Shown here piece after piece: positions 34,867-43,306 of a stretch of DNA of 51,274 nucleotides (position 1 is the first letter of the stretch; each line of letters begins with the position of its first letter). The position numbers and the translations under genes were made by a program. The stretch is from Parasulfuritortus cantonensis. GTDB lineage: Bacteria > Pseudomonadota > Gammaproteobacteria > Burkholderiales > Thiobacillaceae. The stretch covers positions 1 to 51,274 of the forward strand of contig NZ_SJZB01000034.1 in the NCBI RefSeq assembly GCF_004337445.1, in the 5' to 3' direction. The notes beneath the pieces are model-generated. The model did not search any database. It saw nothing but the letters and a program-made list of their open reading frames with translations, and had not been told where the DNA came from.

Positions 34867-35256
34867 ATGGCCATCCCCTGGCTGACGGTGTTGACCAGCG
34901 TGCCCTGGTCCGATGTCATCAACAACGCGCCCAAGGTCGCCGACGGCGCCAAGCGGCTCTGGCAGGCGATGGGCCGGGGTCGTTCCGGCGACGCGGCGGT
35001 GCCGGTCGAGGCGTCCGCCGCCCCCGCGCCGGCCGATGCCGTCCCGGCCCGGGTCGCCGCCCTGGAGGCCGAGACGGCCGCGCTGCGCCGGCAACTGCTC
35101 GCCTCCGGCGAGTTGATCAAGGAACTGGCGGAGCAGAATGCCAGCCTGGTCGAGCGCATCGAACTCAACCGCCGACGCCTGGTCGGCGTGGCCTGGCTGA
35201 CCCTGGCGGCCCTGCTCGCCGGTGTTGCCGCACTGGTCGTCGCGCTGGGCCGCTGA
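34867..35256 (+). CDS. Coiled-coil, tail-anchored hypothetical protein
   Basis: This is a 129-residue protein. A short N-terminal segment is followed by an Ala/Pro linker. A coiled coil spans about 60-100 (RVAALEAETAALRRQLLASG) and a C-terminal membrane helix spans about 106-127 (LVGVAWLTLAALLAGVAALV). GAGG precedes the ATG. The topology suggests a cytoplasmic coiled coil tethered to the inner membrane. There is no known function. Confidence 0.72.
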   Translation: MAIPWLTVLTSVPWSDVINNAPKVADGAKRLWQAMGRGRSGDAAVPVEASAAPAPADAVPARVAALEAETAALRRQLLASGELIKELAEQNASLVERIELNRRRLVGVAWLTLAALLAGVAALVVALGR

Positions 35257-35265
35257 GCGGCCGTC

Positions 35266-35433
35266 CTACTTGCCGGTTGCGGCCCGGAGGGCGTGCATGG
35301 TCTGGGCGTACAGCTTGACGAACCAGTAGCCGTAGTCGAGCGCCAGGTCGATGGACAAGGCCGCGACGCCGACGACGATGAGTATCGTCGGCAGATATCT
35401 GCGCAGCCACTCGTAGGGGTCTCGTCTGGTCAT
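35266..35433 (-). CDS. Small single-span membrane protein
   Basis: This 55-residue protein begins MTRRDPYEWLRRYLP and has one hydrophobic segment (TILIVVGVAALSIDLALDYG). It ends ATGK, 10 bp from the convergent coiled-coil gene. A GGCGG-type ribosome site is upstream. It is probably a real small membrane protein, but no family is known to me. Confidence 0.5.
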   Translation of the reverse strand: MTRRDPYEWLRRYLPTILIVVGVAALSIDLALDYGYWFVKLYAQTMHALRAATGK

Positions 35434-35572
35434 TGCTATGTCTGTCCGCCTCCGGGGCGATGCCACCGGACGGCCGCTGCCGGCCCTGCCGACATCATCG
35501 GCAGACAACGGCGATTCCTGAGACTGCCAATAGGGAATTTCCATCTTTCGGCACTGAAATCCGCCGGCTGGC

Positions 35573-35704
35573 TCAACTGCCGAACGCCAGGGCGAGGGCG
35601 ACCTTGCCCAACAGCGAGGTGATGATCTCGCCGAACAGGCCGGCCACGTCGATGGTCAGGGCGATCAGGCCGCCGTTCAGGATCAGGTCCGGCAGTAATT
35701 TCAT
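35573..35704 (-). CDS. 43-residue hydrophobic peptide
   Basis: MKLLPDLILNGGLIALTIDV begins a very short protein of alternating hydrophobic and small residues. A strong AAGGAGG ribosome site at ideal spacing is the main reason to call it. It could insert in or lie on the membrane. The neighbouring 55-residue gene is similar in kind (SIDLALDYG versus TIDVAGLFG), hinting at related small membrane proteins. Confidence 0.5.
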   Translation of the reverse strand: MKLLPDLILNGGLIALTIDVAGLFGEIITSLLGKVALALAFGS

Positions 35705-35821
35705 GGTGTCCTCCTTGGTTTGTGTGCTATCGCCGTCCGGCCGCCGCGGCGCCCGGGGTGTCGTCGGGCCGCGATGGGACGTCCCGGCCGACATCCGGGT
35801 AATCGGCCGGGGCGCGGCGAC

Positions 35822-35855
35822 ACTCGATCCGTCCGTGGAGGTAGGCGGATCGAGT
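35822..35855. other. Perfect 10-bp stem-loop downstream of rhlE
   Basis: ACTCGATCCG (35822-35831) and CGGATCGAGT (35846-35855) are perfect inverted repeats with a 14-nt loop, followed on the plus strand by CTTTGG. It lies in the 285-bp gap between rhlE and the 43-residue gene. It may be a terminator for rhlE or a regulatory element of the small gene. Confidence 0.4.
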
Positions 35856-35989
35856 CTTTGGTGGTAGTACGGGTGTATCAGGAGGGGGCCGGCCGCCGCC
35901 GCGTCAGCGGGACGGCCGGTACATCACGGTGCCGGCGGCGCGGCCGCCGGGAGCGTGCCCGCCCGGCCGGCCGCGGTCGGGGGTCCGGC

Positions 35990-37390
35990 TCAGCGGCCGC
36001 GGCCGCCCGAGTGGTGGTTGGCGCCGGTGGCCCGGCCGCCCTTGACCTCGCCGCCCGGCCGCGCCTTGGGGCGCGGGGCGCCGCCCGCCTTGGCCCCGGC
36101 GGGTTTGCCGGCGGCCGGCTTGGCGGGAGCGGGCTTGGCCCCGGCCGGCTTGCTACCCGCCGGCTTGGCGGCGGCCGGACGGCGGCCGGGCTGGCCGCGC
36201 TGGTGGTCCGGGCTGCGCAGCTGGATCGGTTCCGGCTTGGCGTTCGGGTCGGGCTCGAAGCCGGCCACCACCTGCCTGGGCAGTTGCCGCTTGATGAGGC
36301 GCTCGATGCCCTTCAGGTAGTCCAGTTCGTCGACGCAGACCAGGGAGAGCGCCTCGCCTTCGGCGCCGGCCCGGCCGGTACGGCCGATGCGGTGGACGTA
36401 GTCCTCGGGGATGTTGGGCAACTCGTAGTTGACGACGTGCGGCAACTCGTTGATGTCGATGCCGCGCGCCGCGATGTCGGTGGCCACCAGGACCTGCAGC
36501 TTGCCGCTCTTGAACTCGCTCAGGGCGCGCGTGCGGGCCGCCTGGCTCTTGTTGCCGTGGATGGCCAGGGCCGGGATGCCGTCCTTGCCGAGCTGCTCGG
36601 CCAGGCGGTTGGCGCCGTGCTTGGTGCGCGTGAAGACCAGGACCTGGTACCACTGCCGGGTCTGGATCAGGTGCGACAGGAGCTGGCGCTTCTTGTCGCG
36701 GTCGACCGAGTAGACGGTCTGGGCGACGGTGTCGGCGGTGGCGTTGCGGCGCGCCACCTCGATCAGCGCCGGACGGTCGAGCAGGCTGTCGGCGAGGGCC
36801 TTGATGTCGTCCGAGAAGGTGGCCGAGAAGAGCAGGTTCTGGCGCTGCTTCGGGAGCAGGGCGAGGACCTTCCGGATGTCGCGGATGAAGCCCATGTCGA
36901 GCATGCGGTCGGCTTCGTCGAGGACCAGGATCTGGACCTGCGAGAGGTCCAGCGTCTTCTGCTCGACGTGGTCGAGCAGGCGGCCCGGGGTGGCGACCAG
37001 GATGTCGACCCGGCTGCGCAGGCGCTGGATCTGCGGGTTGATGCTGACGCCGCCGAACATGACCATGGAGGCGAGCCGGGTGTGCTTGCCGTAGATGCGT
37101 ACCGACTCCTCGACCTGGGCGGCCAGTTCGCGGGTCGGCGTCAGGATGAGTGCGCGCACCGGCGCCCGGCCCGCGGCCGGGCCCTTGGCCGTCTTGTCGG
37201 ACAAGCGCTGCAGGATGGGCAGGACGAAGCCGGCGGTCTTGCCGGTGCCGGTCTGCGCGCCGGCCAGCAGGTCGCCGCCGGAGAGCACGGCCGGAATCGC
37301 CTGGGCCTGGATCGGCGTCGGGGTGACGTAGCCGTGCTCGGTGACGGCACGGACGATTTCCTCGGCCAGGCCGAGATCGGAAAACTTCAT
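35990..37390 (-). CDS. rhlE: DEAD-box ATP-dependent RNA helicase RhlE
   Basis: This is a 466-residue RNA helicase acting in ribosome assembly and RNA turnover. The motifs are present in order: Q motif [10 protein letters not shown], Walker A AQTGTGKT (45-52), [18 protein letters not shown] in [29 protein letters not shown] and [10 protein letters not shown]. The core is about 375 residues. The remainder is a low-complexity basic tail of KPAG/KPAAG repeats ending HHSGGRGR, probably for RNA binding. The gene stands alone with a 242-bp upstream gap shared with mscS. Confidence 0.95.
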   Translation of the reverse strand: MKFSDLGLAEEIVRAVTEHGYVTPTPIQAQAIPAVLSGGDLLAGAQTGTGKTAGFVLPILQRLSDKTAKGPAAGRAPVRALILTPTRELAAQVEESVRIYGKHTRLASMVMFGGVSINPQIQRLRSRVDILVATPGRLLDHVEQKTLDLSQVQILVLDEADRMLDMGFIRDIRKVLALLPKQRQNLLFSATFSDDIKALADSLLDRPALIEVARRNATADTVAQTVYSVDRDKKRQLLSHLIQTRQWYQVLVFTRTKHGANRLAEQLGKDGIPALAIHGNKSQAARTRALSEFKSGKLQVLVATDIAARGIDINELPHVVNYELPNIPEDYVHRIGRTGRAGAEGEALSLVCVDELDYLKGIERLIKRQLPRQVVAGFEPDPNAKPEPIQLRSPDHQRGQPGRRPAAAKPAGSKPAGAKPAPAKPAAGKPAGAKAGGAPRPKARPGGEVKGGRATGANHHSGGRGR

Positions 37391-37632
37391 GGGAACTCCG
37401 GAAATTACATCGGCCGGTCACCACGGCGACGTTGCAGTCGCGGGGCGGGTGCCAGTCAGGGGCGGATGCGGGTAGGGGATACGAGCCACCAATAGGCGCG
37501 GCAGGGAGACTGGTTCGGGTGCCGCGGCGGCGATCATAGCAGAGCGGCGCGCGTTTGCCGCGCCGAAATCGTCGGGAACCCGGTCGCCCGGTCGGCGTCG
37601 GACTTGCAGGACCGCACACTGGGGAGACCGAT

Positions 37633-38544
37633 ATGGAAGCCATACTGAGCCGCCTCGGCGGACATTCCGTCGAGGGCCTGGCCCGCCTCTACGAGGCCGG
37701 CCTGCACATCGCCGTCATCCTGCTCCTGGCCTGGTTGGCGCTGCGCTACTCGGGGCGCGCCATCCGCGCCCTGAAGGCCTTCCTGATGACCCAGGCCGGC
37801 GACGACCCGGACGAGGTCAAACGCATCGACACCCTCGGCCGCGTGTTCCGCTACCTGGCCTCGGTGGCCATCGTCCTGGTCGCCGCCATGCTGGTGCTGA
37901 GCGCGCTGGGCATCTCGATCGCGCCCGTCCTGGCCACCGCCGGGGTGCTCGGCATCGCGGTCGGCTTCGGCGCCCAGAGCCTGGTCAAGGACTACTTCTC
38001 CGGCTTCTTCCTGCTCCTCGAGGACCAGTTGCGCCAGGGCGACGTGGTCGAGGTGGCCGGCAAGGGCGGCCTGGTCGAGGAGGTGACCCTGCGCTACATC
38101 AAGCTGCGCGACTACGAGGGCAACGTCCACTACGTCCCCAACGGCGCCGTCAGCACGGTCACCAACATGAGCCGCGGCCATTCCTATTCGGTGATCGACG
38201 TCGGCGTCGCCTACCGCGAGGACCTCGACGAGGTCATGGCGGTGATGCGCACGGTCGGCGCCGCGCTGCGCCAGGACCCGGACATGGCACGGCGCATCCT
38301 GGACGACCTGGAGATGGCCGGGGTCGACAAGTGGGCCGACTCGGCGGTGGTGATCCGCTGCCGCTTCAAGGTCCAGCCGCTCGAGCAGTGGGGGGTGCGG
38401 CGCGAGTTCCTGCGCCGTCTCAAGCGGGCCTTCGACGAGCGTGGCATCGAGATCCCCTTCCCGCACCTGACCGTGTATCCCGGCCAGGCCAAGGACGGCT
38501 CGGCGCCGGCCCTGCAGATGGCGCTCGACCGGCGGCGGGCCTGA
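37633..38544 (+). CDS. Small-conductance mechanosensitive channel, MscS family
   Basis: This is a 303-residue inner-membrane channel that opens on membrane tension during osmotic downshock. It has three N-terminal helices, with the pore-lining TM3 in PVLATAGVLGIAVGFGAQSLVKDYFSGFFLLLEDQ, the Gly/Ala pattern of MscS. A beta domain (GDVVEVAGKGGLVEEVTLRYIKLRDYEGNVHYVPNG) and the C-terminal vestibule (GIEIPFPHLTVY) follow. GGGGAG precedes the ATG. Confidence 0.93.
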   Translation: MEAILSRLGGHSVEGLARLYEAGLHIAVILLLAWLALRYSGRAIRALKAFLMTQAGDDPDEVKRIDTLGRVFRYLASVAIVLVAAMLVLSALGISIAPVLATAGVLGIAVGFGAQSLVKDYFSGFFLLLEDQLRQGDVVEVAGKGGLVEEVTLRYIKLRDYEGNVHYVPNGAVSTVTNMSRGHSYSVIDVGVAYREDLDEVMAVMRTVGAALRQDPDMARRILDDLEMAGVDKWADSAVVIRCRFKVQPLEQWGVRREFLRRLKRAFDERGIEIPFPHLTVYPGQAKDGSAPALQMALDRRRA

Positions 38545-38639
38545 GCCGGCGGCGCGCGATTTAACATTACTGAAATATTGCTGGCGCGCCGGACTGGTAT
38601 GTTCGCCATCTACCGAAATTGCCCCTGGAATACGTGCAA

Positions 38640-39299
38640 ATGGACACCCGCTACATGCTCGAAGCCAAGAAACACCAGATCGAGGTCAACCTGGCCGCCC
38701 TCTTCGACGAGGTCGGCAATGCCATCGACGCGGCCATCCGCTGCCTGGTGAAGAAGGATCAGGGCGTGTGCGAGGCGCTCATCCGCAACGACGTCAACCT
38801 GAACGAGAAGCGTCGCCTGCTGGAGCAGGACTGCCTGGTCGCGATCGCCTCGCAGCAGCCCGTGGCGCACGACCTGCGCGACATCATCGCCGACATGCGC
38901 ATCACCTCCGAGCTGGAGCGCATGGGCGACTACGCCGCCGACATCGCGGCCAGCGTGCTCGAGATGGATGGCGACGACCTGTCGGCGCTCGGCCTGCTCG
39001 ACGTCCAGCGCATGTCCGGCCTGTGCCAGGACATGCTCAGCCACGCCATGCGCGCACACCGCGAGAACGACGCCGCCCTGGCGCGCCGCGTCGGTGCCGA
39101 CGATGACGAGCTGGACGCCTTGCTGCACCACCTGAGCGGCGCCCTGATGGATGCCATGCGCGCCAATCCGGCCCACGTCCACAACGGCTCGCGCATGCTC
39201 TGGATCGCCCACAACCTGGAGCGTTGCGGCGACCGCGCCACCAACATCGCGGAACAAGTCATCTTCCGCGTCGAAGGGGTCGAAGTCGAACTGAACTGA
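38640..39299 (+). CDS. phoU: PhoU-type phosphate regulator
   Basis: This is a 219-residue, all-helical cytosolic protein with two PhoU repeats and the metal-binding E/DxxxD motifs (ITSELERMGDYAADIAASV and AHNLERCGDRATNIAEQV). PhoU restrains PhoR and the Pst transporter. No pst or pho gene is nearby. The N-terminal MDTRYMLEAKKHQIEVNLAAL is atypical, so a PhoU-like protein tied to the neighbouring transporter is also possible. A TTG at 38619 would extend it by seven residues. Confidence 0.82.
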   Translation: MDTRYMLEAKKHQIEVNLAALFDEVGNAIDAAIRCLVKKDQGVCEALIRNDVNLNEKRRLLEQDCLVAIASQQPVAHDLRDIIADMRITSELERMGDYAADIAASVLEMDGDDLSALGLLDVQRMSGLCQDMLSHAMRAHRENDAALARRVGADDDELDALLHHLSGALMDAMRANPAHVHNGSRMLWIAHNLERCGDRATNIAEQVIFRVEGVEVELN

Positions 39300-39381
39300 C
39301 CGGCGCCCGTCCGGACCCGGGTTTTCGCGGCCCGGCCGGCTGCCGTAGACTTTGCCCCGTCTGCAACCGACGAGGTACCCC

Positions 39382-40656
39382 ATGTCCCGACTCGCACTGC
39401 ACTGGCAGGTGGTCATCGCCCTTGCCCTCGCGCTCCTGGCCGGACTGGCGACGACGCCGGACAGCCGGCTGTTCGGCGTCTCCGTCCTGGCGATCTATGG
39501 TTTCCTGGGCAGCCTGTTCCTGAACGCCCTGAAGATGCTGATCGTGCCGCTGATCGTTACCTCGATCATCGCCGGGGTCAGCGGCAGCGGCGCCGCCGAG
39601 GGGCTGGGCCGGCTGGGCGGCAAGACCCTGGCCTATTACCTGACCACCACCCTGCTCGCGGTTTTGGTCGGCCTGGCCATGGTCAACCTGGTCCAGCCGG
39701 GCGTGCTGGACGGCGTCCCCGCGGCCCGCAGCCTGGGCCTCGACGCCGGCACCGGCGCGGCCCTCGCCAAGGTGGCCGACCGCGACGCCGGCGACCTGGT
39801 GGAGATCTTCCTGCGCATGGTGCCGCCCAACATCGTCGCCGCGGCCGCCGAGGGCGAGATGCTCGGCCTGATCGTCTTCAGCCTGCTGTTCGGCTACTTC
39901 GTCACCCGCCTGCCCGCCGACCTGGCCGGCACCCAGCGGCGTTTCTGGGAGGGCGCGGCCCAGGCTATGCTCAAGTTCACCGAGCTGGTGATGCGCTTCG
40001 CGCCCATCGGCGTGTTCGGCCTGGTCGCCAAGGTGGTCGCCGGTTCCGGCCTCGACAGCTTCCGGTCCCTGGCCGAGTTCTTCTTCACCGTCCTGGCCGC
40101 CCTGGCGATCCACATGTTCGTGGTCCTGCCGGTGCTGGTGCGGGTGTTCGGCCGGGCCAGCCCGTGGCGGCATTTCCGCGCCATGAGCCCGGCCATGCTG
40201 ACCGCCTTCTCGACCGCCTCGTCCTCGGCGACCCTGCCGCTGACCATGGACTGCGTGGAGAAGCGGGCCGGCGTGTCCGAGCGGGTCAGCTCCTTCGTCC
40301 TGCCCCTGGGCGCCACCGTCAACATGGACGGCACGGCGCTGTACGAATGCGTGGCGGTGCTGTTCATCGCCCAGGCCTACGGCGTCGACCTGTCCTTCGC
40401 CCAGCAATTGACGGTGGTCCTGCTCGCCCTCCTGACCTCGATCGGCGTGGCCGGCATCCCGGCCGCCAGCCTGGTCGCCATCACCCTGATCCTGGGCCAT
40501 TTCGGCTTGCCGGCCGAGGCGATCGGCCTGATCCTGGCCACCGACCGGGTCCTCGACATGTGCCGCACCAGCGTCAACATGTTCAGCGACTCCTGCGGCG
40601 CCGTGGTGATCGCCCGCAGCGAGGGCGAGCGTCCCCTGGCGCAGGCGACCGGTTGA
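39382..40656 (+). CDS. Dicarboxylate/amino acid:cation symporter (DAACS/GltP family)
   Basis: This 424-residue elevator-type transporter uses sodium or protons to import glutamate/aspartate or C4-dicarboxylates. The hallmarks are the serine-rich hairpin loop FSTASSSATLPLTM, the NMDGTALYE motif of TM7 and the TM8 segment DRVLDMCRTSVNMFSDS. The Arg (MCRTSVN) favours acidic amino acids or dicarboxylates. Its stop is only 7 bp from the left copy of the 263-bp direct repeat, i.e. from the end of the convergent lipoprotein fragment. Confidence 0.93.
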   Translation: MSRLALHWQVVIALALALLAGLATTPDSRLFGVSVLAIYGFLGSLFLNALKMLIVPLIVTSIIAGVSGSGAAEGLGRLGGKTLAYYLTTTLLAVLVGLAMVNLVQPGVLDGVPAARSLGLDAGTGAALAKVADRDAGDLVEIFLRMVPPNIVAAAAEGEMLGLIVFSLLFGYFVTRLPADLAGTQRRFWEGAAQAMLKFTELVMRFAPIGVFGLVAKVVAGSGLDSFRSLAEFFFTVLAALAIHMFVVLPVLVRVFGRASPWRHFRAMSPAMLTAFSTASSSATLPLTMDCVEKRAGVSERVSSFVLPLGATVNMDGTALYECVAVLFIAQAYGVDLSFAQQLTVVLLALLTSIGVAGIPAASLVAITLILGHFGLPAEAIGLILATDRVLDMCRTSVNMFSDSCGAVVIARSEGERPLAQATG

Positions 40657-40663
40657 GCGGGCG

Positions 40664-40926
40664 CCGTCAATCGGGACAGGCCGTCTCGCCGGGCGCCGGC
40701 GGGGCGCGGAACAGGAACCAGTTGATGTTCCAGGGCTGGATTTGCTCGCTGTCGCCGATGATCCAGGTGCGCCGGGCCAGCCACGGCTTCTGCATGACGT
40801 AGCTGCCGCTCCACTCGGTGATGCGCGGGTGGCCGTCCAGCGTGAAGTGGGCGCGCACCGTCCAGCCGTACTGGCCGCAGGCCTGCAACGGCATTTCCAG
40901 GCGGTGTTCGGGGGTTGCCAGGCCGG
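40664..40926. repeat. 263-bp direct repeat, left copy
   Basis: By eye this copy is base-for-base identical to 48838-49100. It begins CCGTCAATCGGG and ends GTTGCCAGGCCGG, and identity stops abruptly on both sides. It consists of the 3' end of the lipoprotein gene that is complete at the right edge of the insert. It marks the left border of the GC-poor insert. Confidence 0.95.
40667..40926 (-). pseudogene. 3' fragment of the outer-membrane lipoprotein gene
   Basis: The last 86 codons of the lipoprotein gene (HRLEMPLQACGQYGW ... PAPGETACPD, then TGA) are repeated here without a start, promoter or 5' part. The reading frame breaks at the repeat boundary where the insert begins. It is the scar left by the event that placed the insert, and it is presumably not expressed. 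Confidence 0.92.
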
Positions 40927-41525
40927 CATGCGCCGCGGTCCCGACGGCGCACCGGCACGGCCTGCTAAACCCCCTTCGGACCTCCAGGATTTTGCGAACC
41001 CACCGACGGGTGAAACGACCCCCAGACCATTTCCTTAGGCAAACGTTACCGATATCGATGGCCTCGGCGCTACGCCCTACACAACACAGAGGCGCGTTGC
41101 CGCGTGCGCAAGCGGAAGGTAGGGCGCTTGCGCCTCTTCAGACCGTTGCAAAGACATGCCGACGAGGCGCAGACTGACCAAGAACGACGGCGTGCCCTGT
41201 TTTCGTGCTGTGCACGGGTTACACCGCCGACGCTCGGTCTATCCGCGGCAGTGATTCGGACGGATGGGCCAGTGGAAACTAGTCCGAAACCATGAGGCAG
41301 TGGAACAACTGACTTCGTCTACGAAATAAGAAAAACAAAATGCAGGAGCGCCCGATTTTTCCAACCGCTAGACAACGGGTCCGGTTGTTTAGGAAGGCCG
41401 TCTGCGGCTTACGGCTTCCCACGCTCCTGTCTTCGGATGCCCGCTACGGGTGTGTATAGCGCTGGCTCTGTTATACATATAAATCGATTTGTACGCTTTA
41501 TTAAAATAAATATTCGGTGGTAACT
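40927..41525. other. Non-coding left end of the insert
   Basis: This is 599 bp with no credible gene. It includes an inverted repeat, GCGCAAGCG (41106-41114) and CGCTTGCGC (41125-41133), with a 10-nt loop, and an imperfect hairpin around 41390-41420 (GGAAGGCCG / CGGCTTCC). From about 41466 the sequence turns strongly AT-rich and must hold the promoter of the GT-C gene. It could be the remains of an older element, but no protein remnant was recognised in any frame. Confidence 0.5.
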
Positions 41526-43202
41526 ATGGTTTGTTCGTTTGGATATATTCAAAGAATTAATGCGGGGGCAAAGACTAAATATTTTTTGTATGTGTATTCG
41601 CTCTTTCTTGTGTGGTACATGGTTCGTGTTTTGATATCGCACCCACGAATCTACCTGGATACCATGTTGCAGGACGTATTTATTTTTCAGGACGGAATAT
41701 ATCGTGTTTCATTGGGACAAATTCCGCATCTAGATTACCATACGCCGTTAGGCGCGTTTTGTTATTACCTGCCGATAATTGCGGGAAATATTCCGAGTTT
41801 TGGTCCGACAATCCAGCACGGACTGGCGCTGCTAACAATCCTTTTTGCTTTGATGGCGGTTCGCATCGCGGTTACGCGTTTGGATGGTGTTGTCGGATTC
41901 TTGTATGTCACCTACGTTGTTTTAATGCTCGCCGCTCCAGCGACGATACAGGCGGGTGGGGACGAAGTAACCTTTGCGATGTTTTATAATCGAATTGGCT
42001 ACGCATTCTTGATATTGCTGATCGGATATTTCAAAAAAACTATTGGAGAGTGTGACGTAAAGATAGATATTGTATATTTTATTATTTCTGGTTTTTTGTT
42101 GCTCCATCTTAAGGTAAGCTATTTCGCGGCGTGGGGTGGAATAATCCTGCTGCTGTTTATGTCACGGCCTGAGTTGCGTCGCGCGATTTTTATTTCATTG
42201 TTGCTACTCTTTGGAATTTGTTTGGTGATGTTTTGGAGTGTTCCAGAATTCTATTTCGCATATTGGAAGGATATCGGGGAGTCGGCGATCGCTAAGGCCG
42301 GTAGCGTTGATGTTGTTGGGAGGTTCTGGAAAGTTGTCGGGAACAATTATATTTATCTTAGCGTGGTGGTGGGCAGTGCGTGGATCGTGGCGCGTAATGA
42401 CGCCGAGTCCACAGTTGGGCGCCTGATTCCTCTGGTGGTTTCCGTCGCGATATTTTTCGGGAGTGTTTTAATTTACATTGGTAACTACCAACGTCAATTA
42501 TTCGTTTTGCCGGAAATTTTTGTTCTCGTGTTAGCCACTCAAATAACCCATGGCCAATCAGAGAAACGGCGGGATGGACGGCTTTCATATGCTCTTCTGC
42601 TGCTGTTGAGTCTGCTCTACATCGGGCCCGAGATGCTTAATAGGATCTCGGCAACGCGTACCTACTGGCGTAATGAAAATCACCCGATCATGTATACGTT
42701 TCCTGTGCCTACTGAGCTCTCAAGTCGCTTTATTGTACGTGAAGCACGATATTCGCTATTTTATGAGTTATCAAAAAAACATTCGATAACCATCGGTGGG
42801 CTTCGGGAATATTTCAAGGGACGTAACCCGCGCCAGGAAATATTTCAAGAGGATTATTTGTATTCGGTTGGACGTGGTGTCGAAGTGCTGAAAGAGGTTC
42901 AGCGCCAATTCGGCCGCGGAAGCGTGGTTACGTTTGATTTTTCCAACCCATTCCCGTATCTGATGGCGTTGCCGCCGTCATCGGGCGATTACCTCTGGTA
43001 TCACGATGGCGTAAATATTTCACATGGAAACATCGCGCCAGCGGCCGCCGTAGTGGGTGGAGCAAAATATATTTTGATTCCGGAGGTGCCGGCGCGAGTG
43101 GCGAGTCGCGATTTCTTGGTGGACGAATTTGGAGACTACGTGATTACTCATTTTGAGCTGCTGTACCACGACGAAATGTGGCTGGTGTGGGGGCGAAGGT
43201 GA
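41526..43202 (+). CDS. GT-C type membrane glycosyltransferase (candidate arabinosyltransferase)
   Basis: This is a 558-residue protein with about ten membrane helices and a C-terminal soluble region (about 390-558). After the first helix it has DTMLQDVFIFQDGIYRVSLG and PHLDYHTPLGAF, the acidic periplasmic loop typical of GT-C enzymes that use polyprenyl-phospho-sugars. Specific family assignment is not possible by eye. The linked DprE1/E2 genes suggest decaprenyl-phospho-arabinose as donor. A GTG three codons upstream is an alternative start. Codon use is AT-rich and unlike the flanking chromosome. It is convergent with the broken GT-C gene. Confidence 0.75.
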   Translation: MVCSFGYIQRINAGAKTKYFLYVYSLFLVWYMVRVLISHPRIYLDTMLQDVFIFQDGIYRVSLGQIPHLDYHTPLGAFCYYLPIIAGNIPSFGPTIQHGLALLTILFALMAVRIAVTRLDGVVGFLYVTYVVLMLAAPATIQAGGDEVTFAMFYNRIGYAFLILLIGYFKKTIGECDVKIDIVYFIISGFLLLHLKVSYFAAWGGIILLLFMSRPELRRAIFISLLLLFGICLVMFWSVPEFYFAYWKDIGESAIAKAGSVDVVGRFWKVVGNNYIYLSVVVGSAWIVARNDAESTVGRLIPLVVSVAIFFGSVLIYIGNYQRQLFVLPEIFVLVLATQITHGQSEKRRDGRLSYALLLLLSLLYIGPEMLNRISATRTYWRNENHPIMYTFPVPTELSSRFIVREARYSLFYELSKKHSITIGGLREYFKGRNPRQEIFQEDYLYSVGRGVEVLKEVQRQFGRGSVVTFDFSNPFPYLMALPPSSGDYLWYHDGVNISHGNIAPAAAVVGGAKYILIPEVPARVASRDFLVDEFGDYVITHFELLYHDEMWLVWGRR

Positions 43203-43306
43203 ATTACCCGCACGGGACGTTGTTCGTGGCAGCCAAGCGGAAACGTGGTGGGGACGGAAGTCCAATTTCAAAATAAGCGCCCAATACAAAAAGCTTAACG
43301 CCGAGC

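Noticed and set aside
40927..41525. Possible integrase or transposase remnant at the left border of the insert
   Set aside because: No catalytic motif or similar residue pattern could be read in any of six frames. Kept only as non-coding DNA with hairpins.
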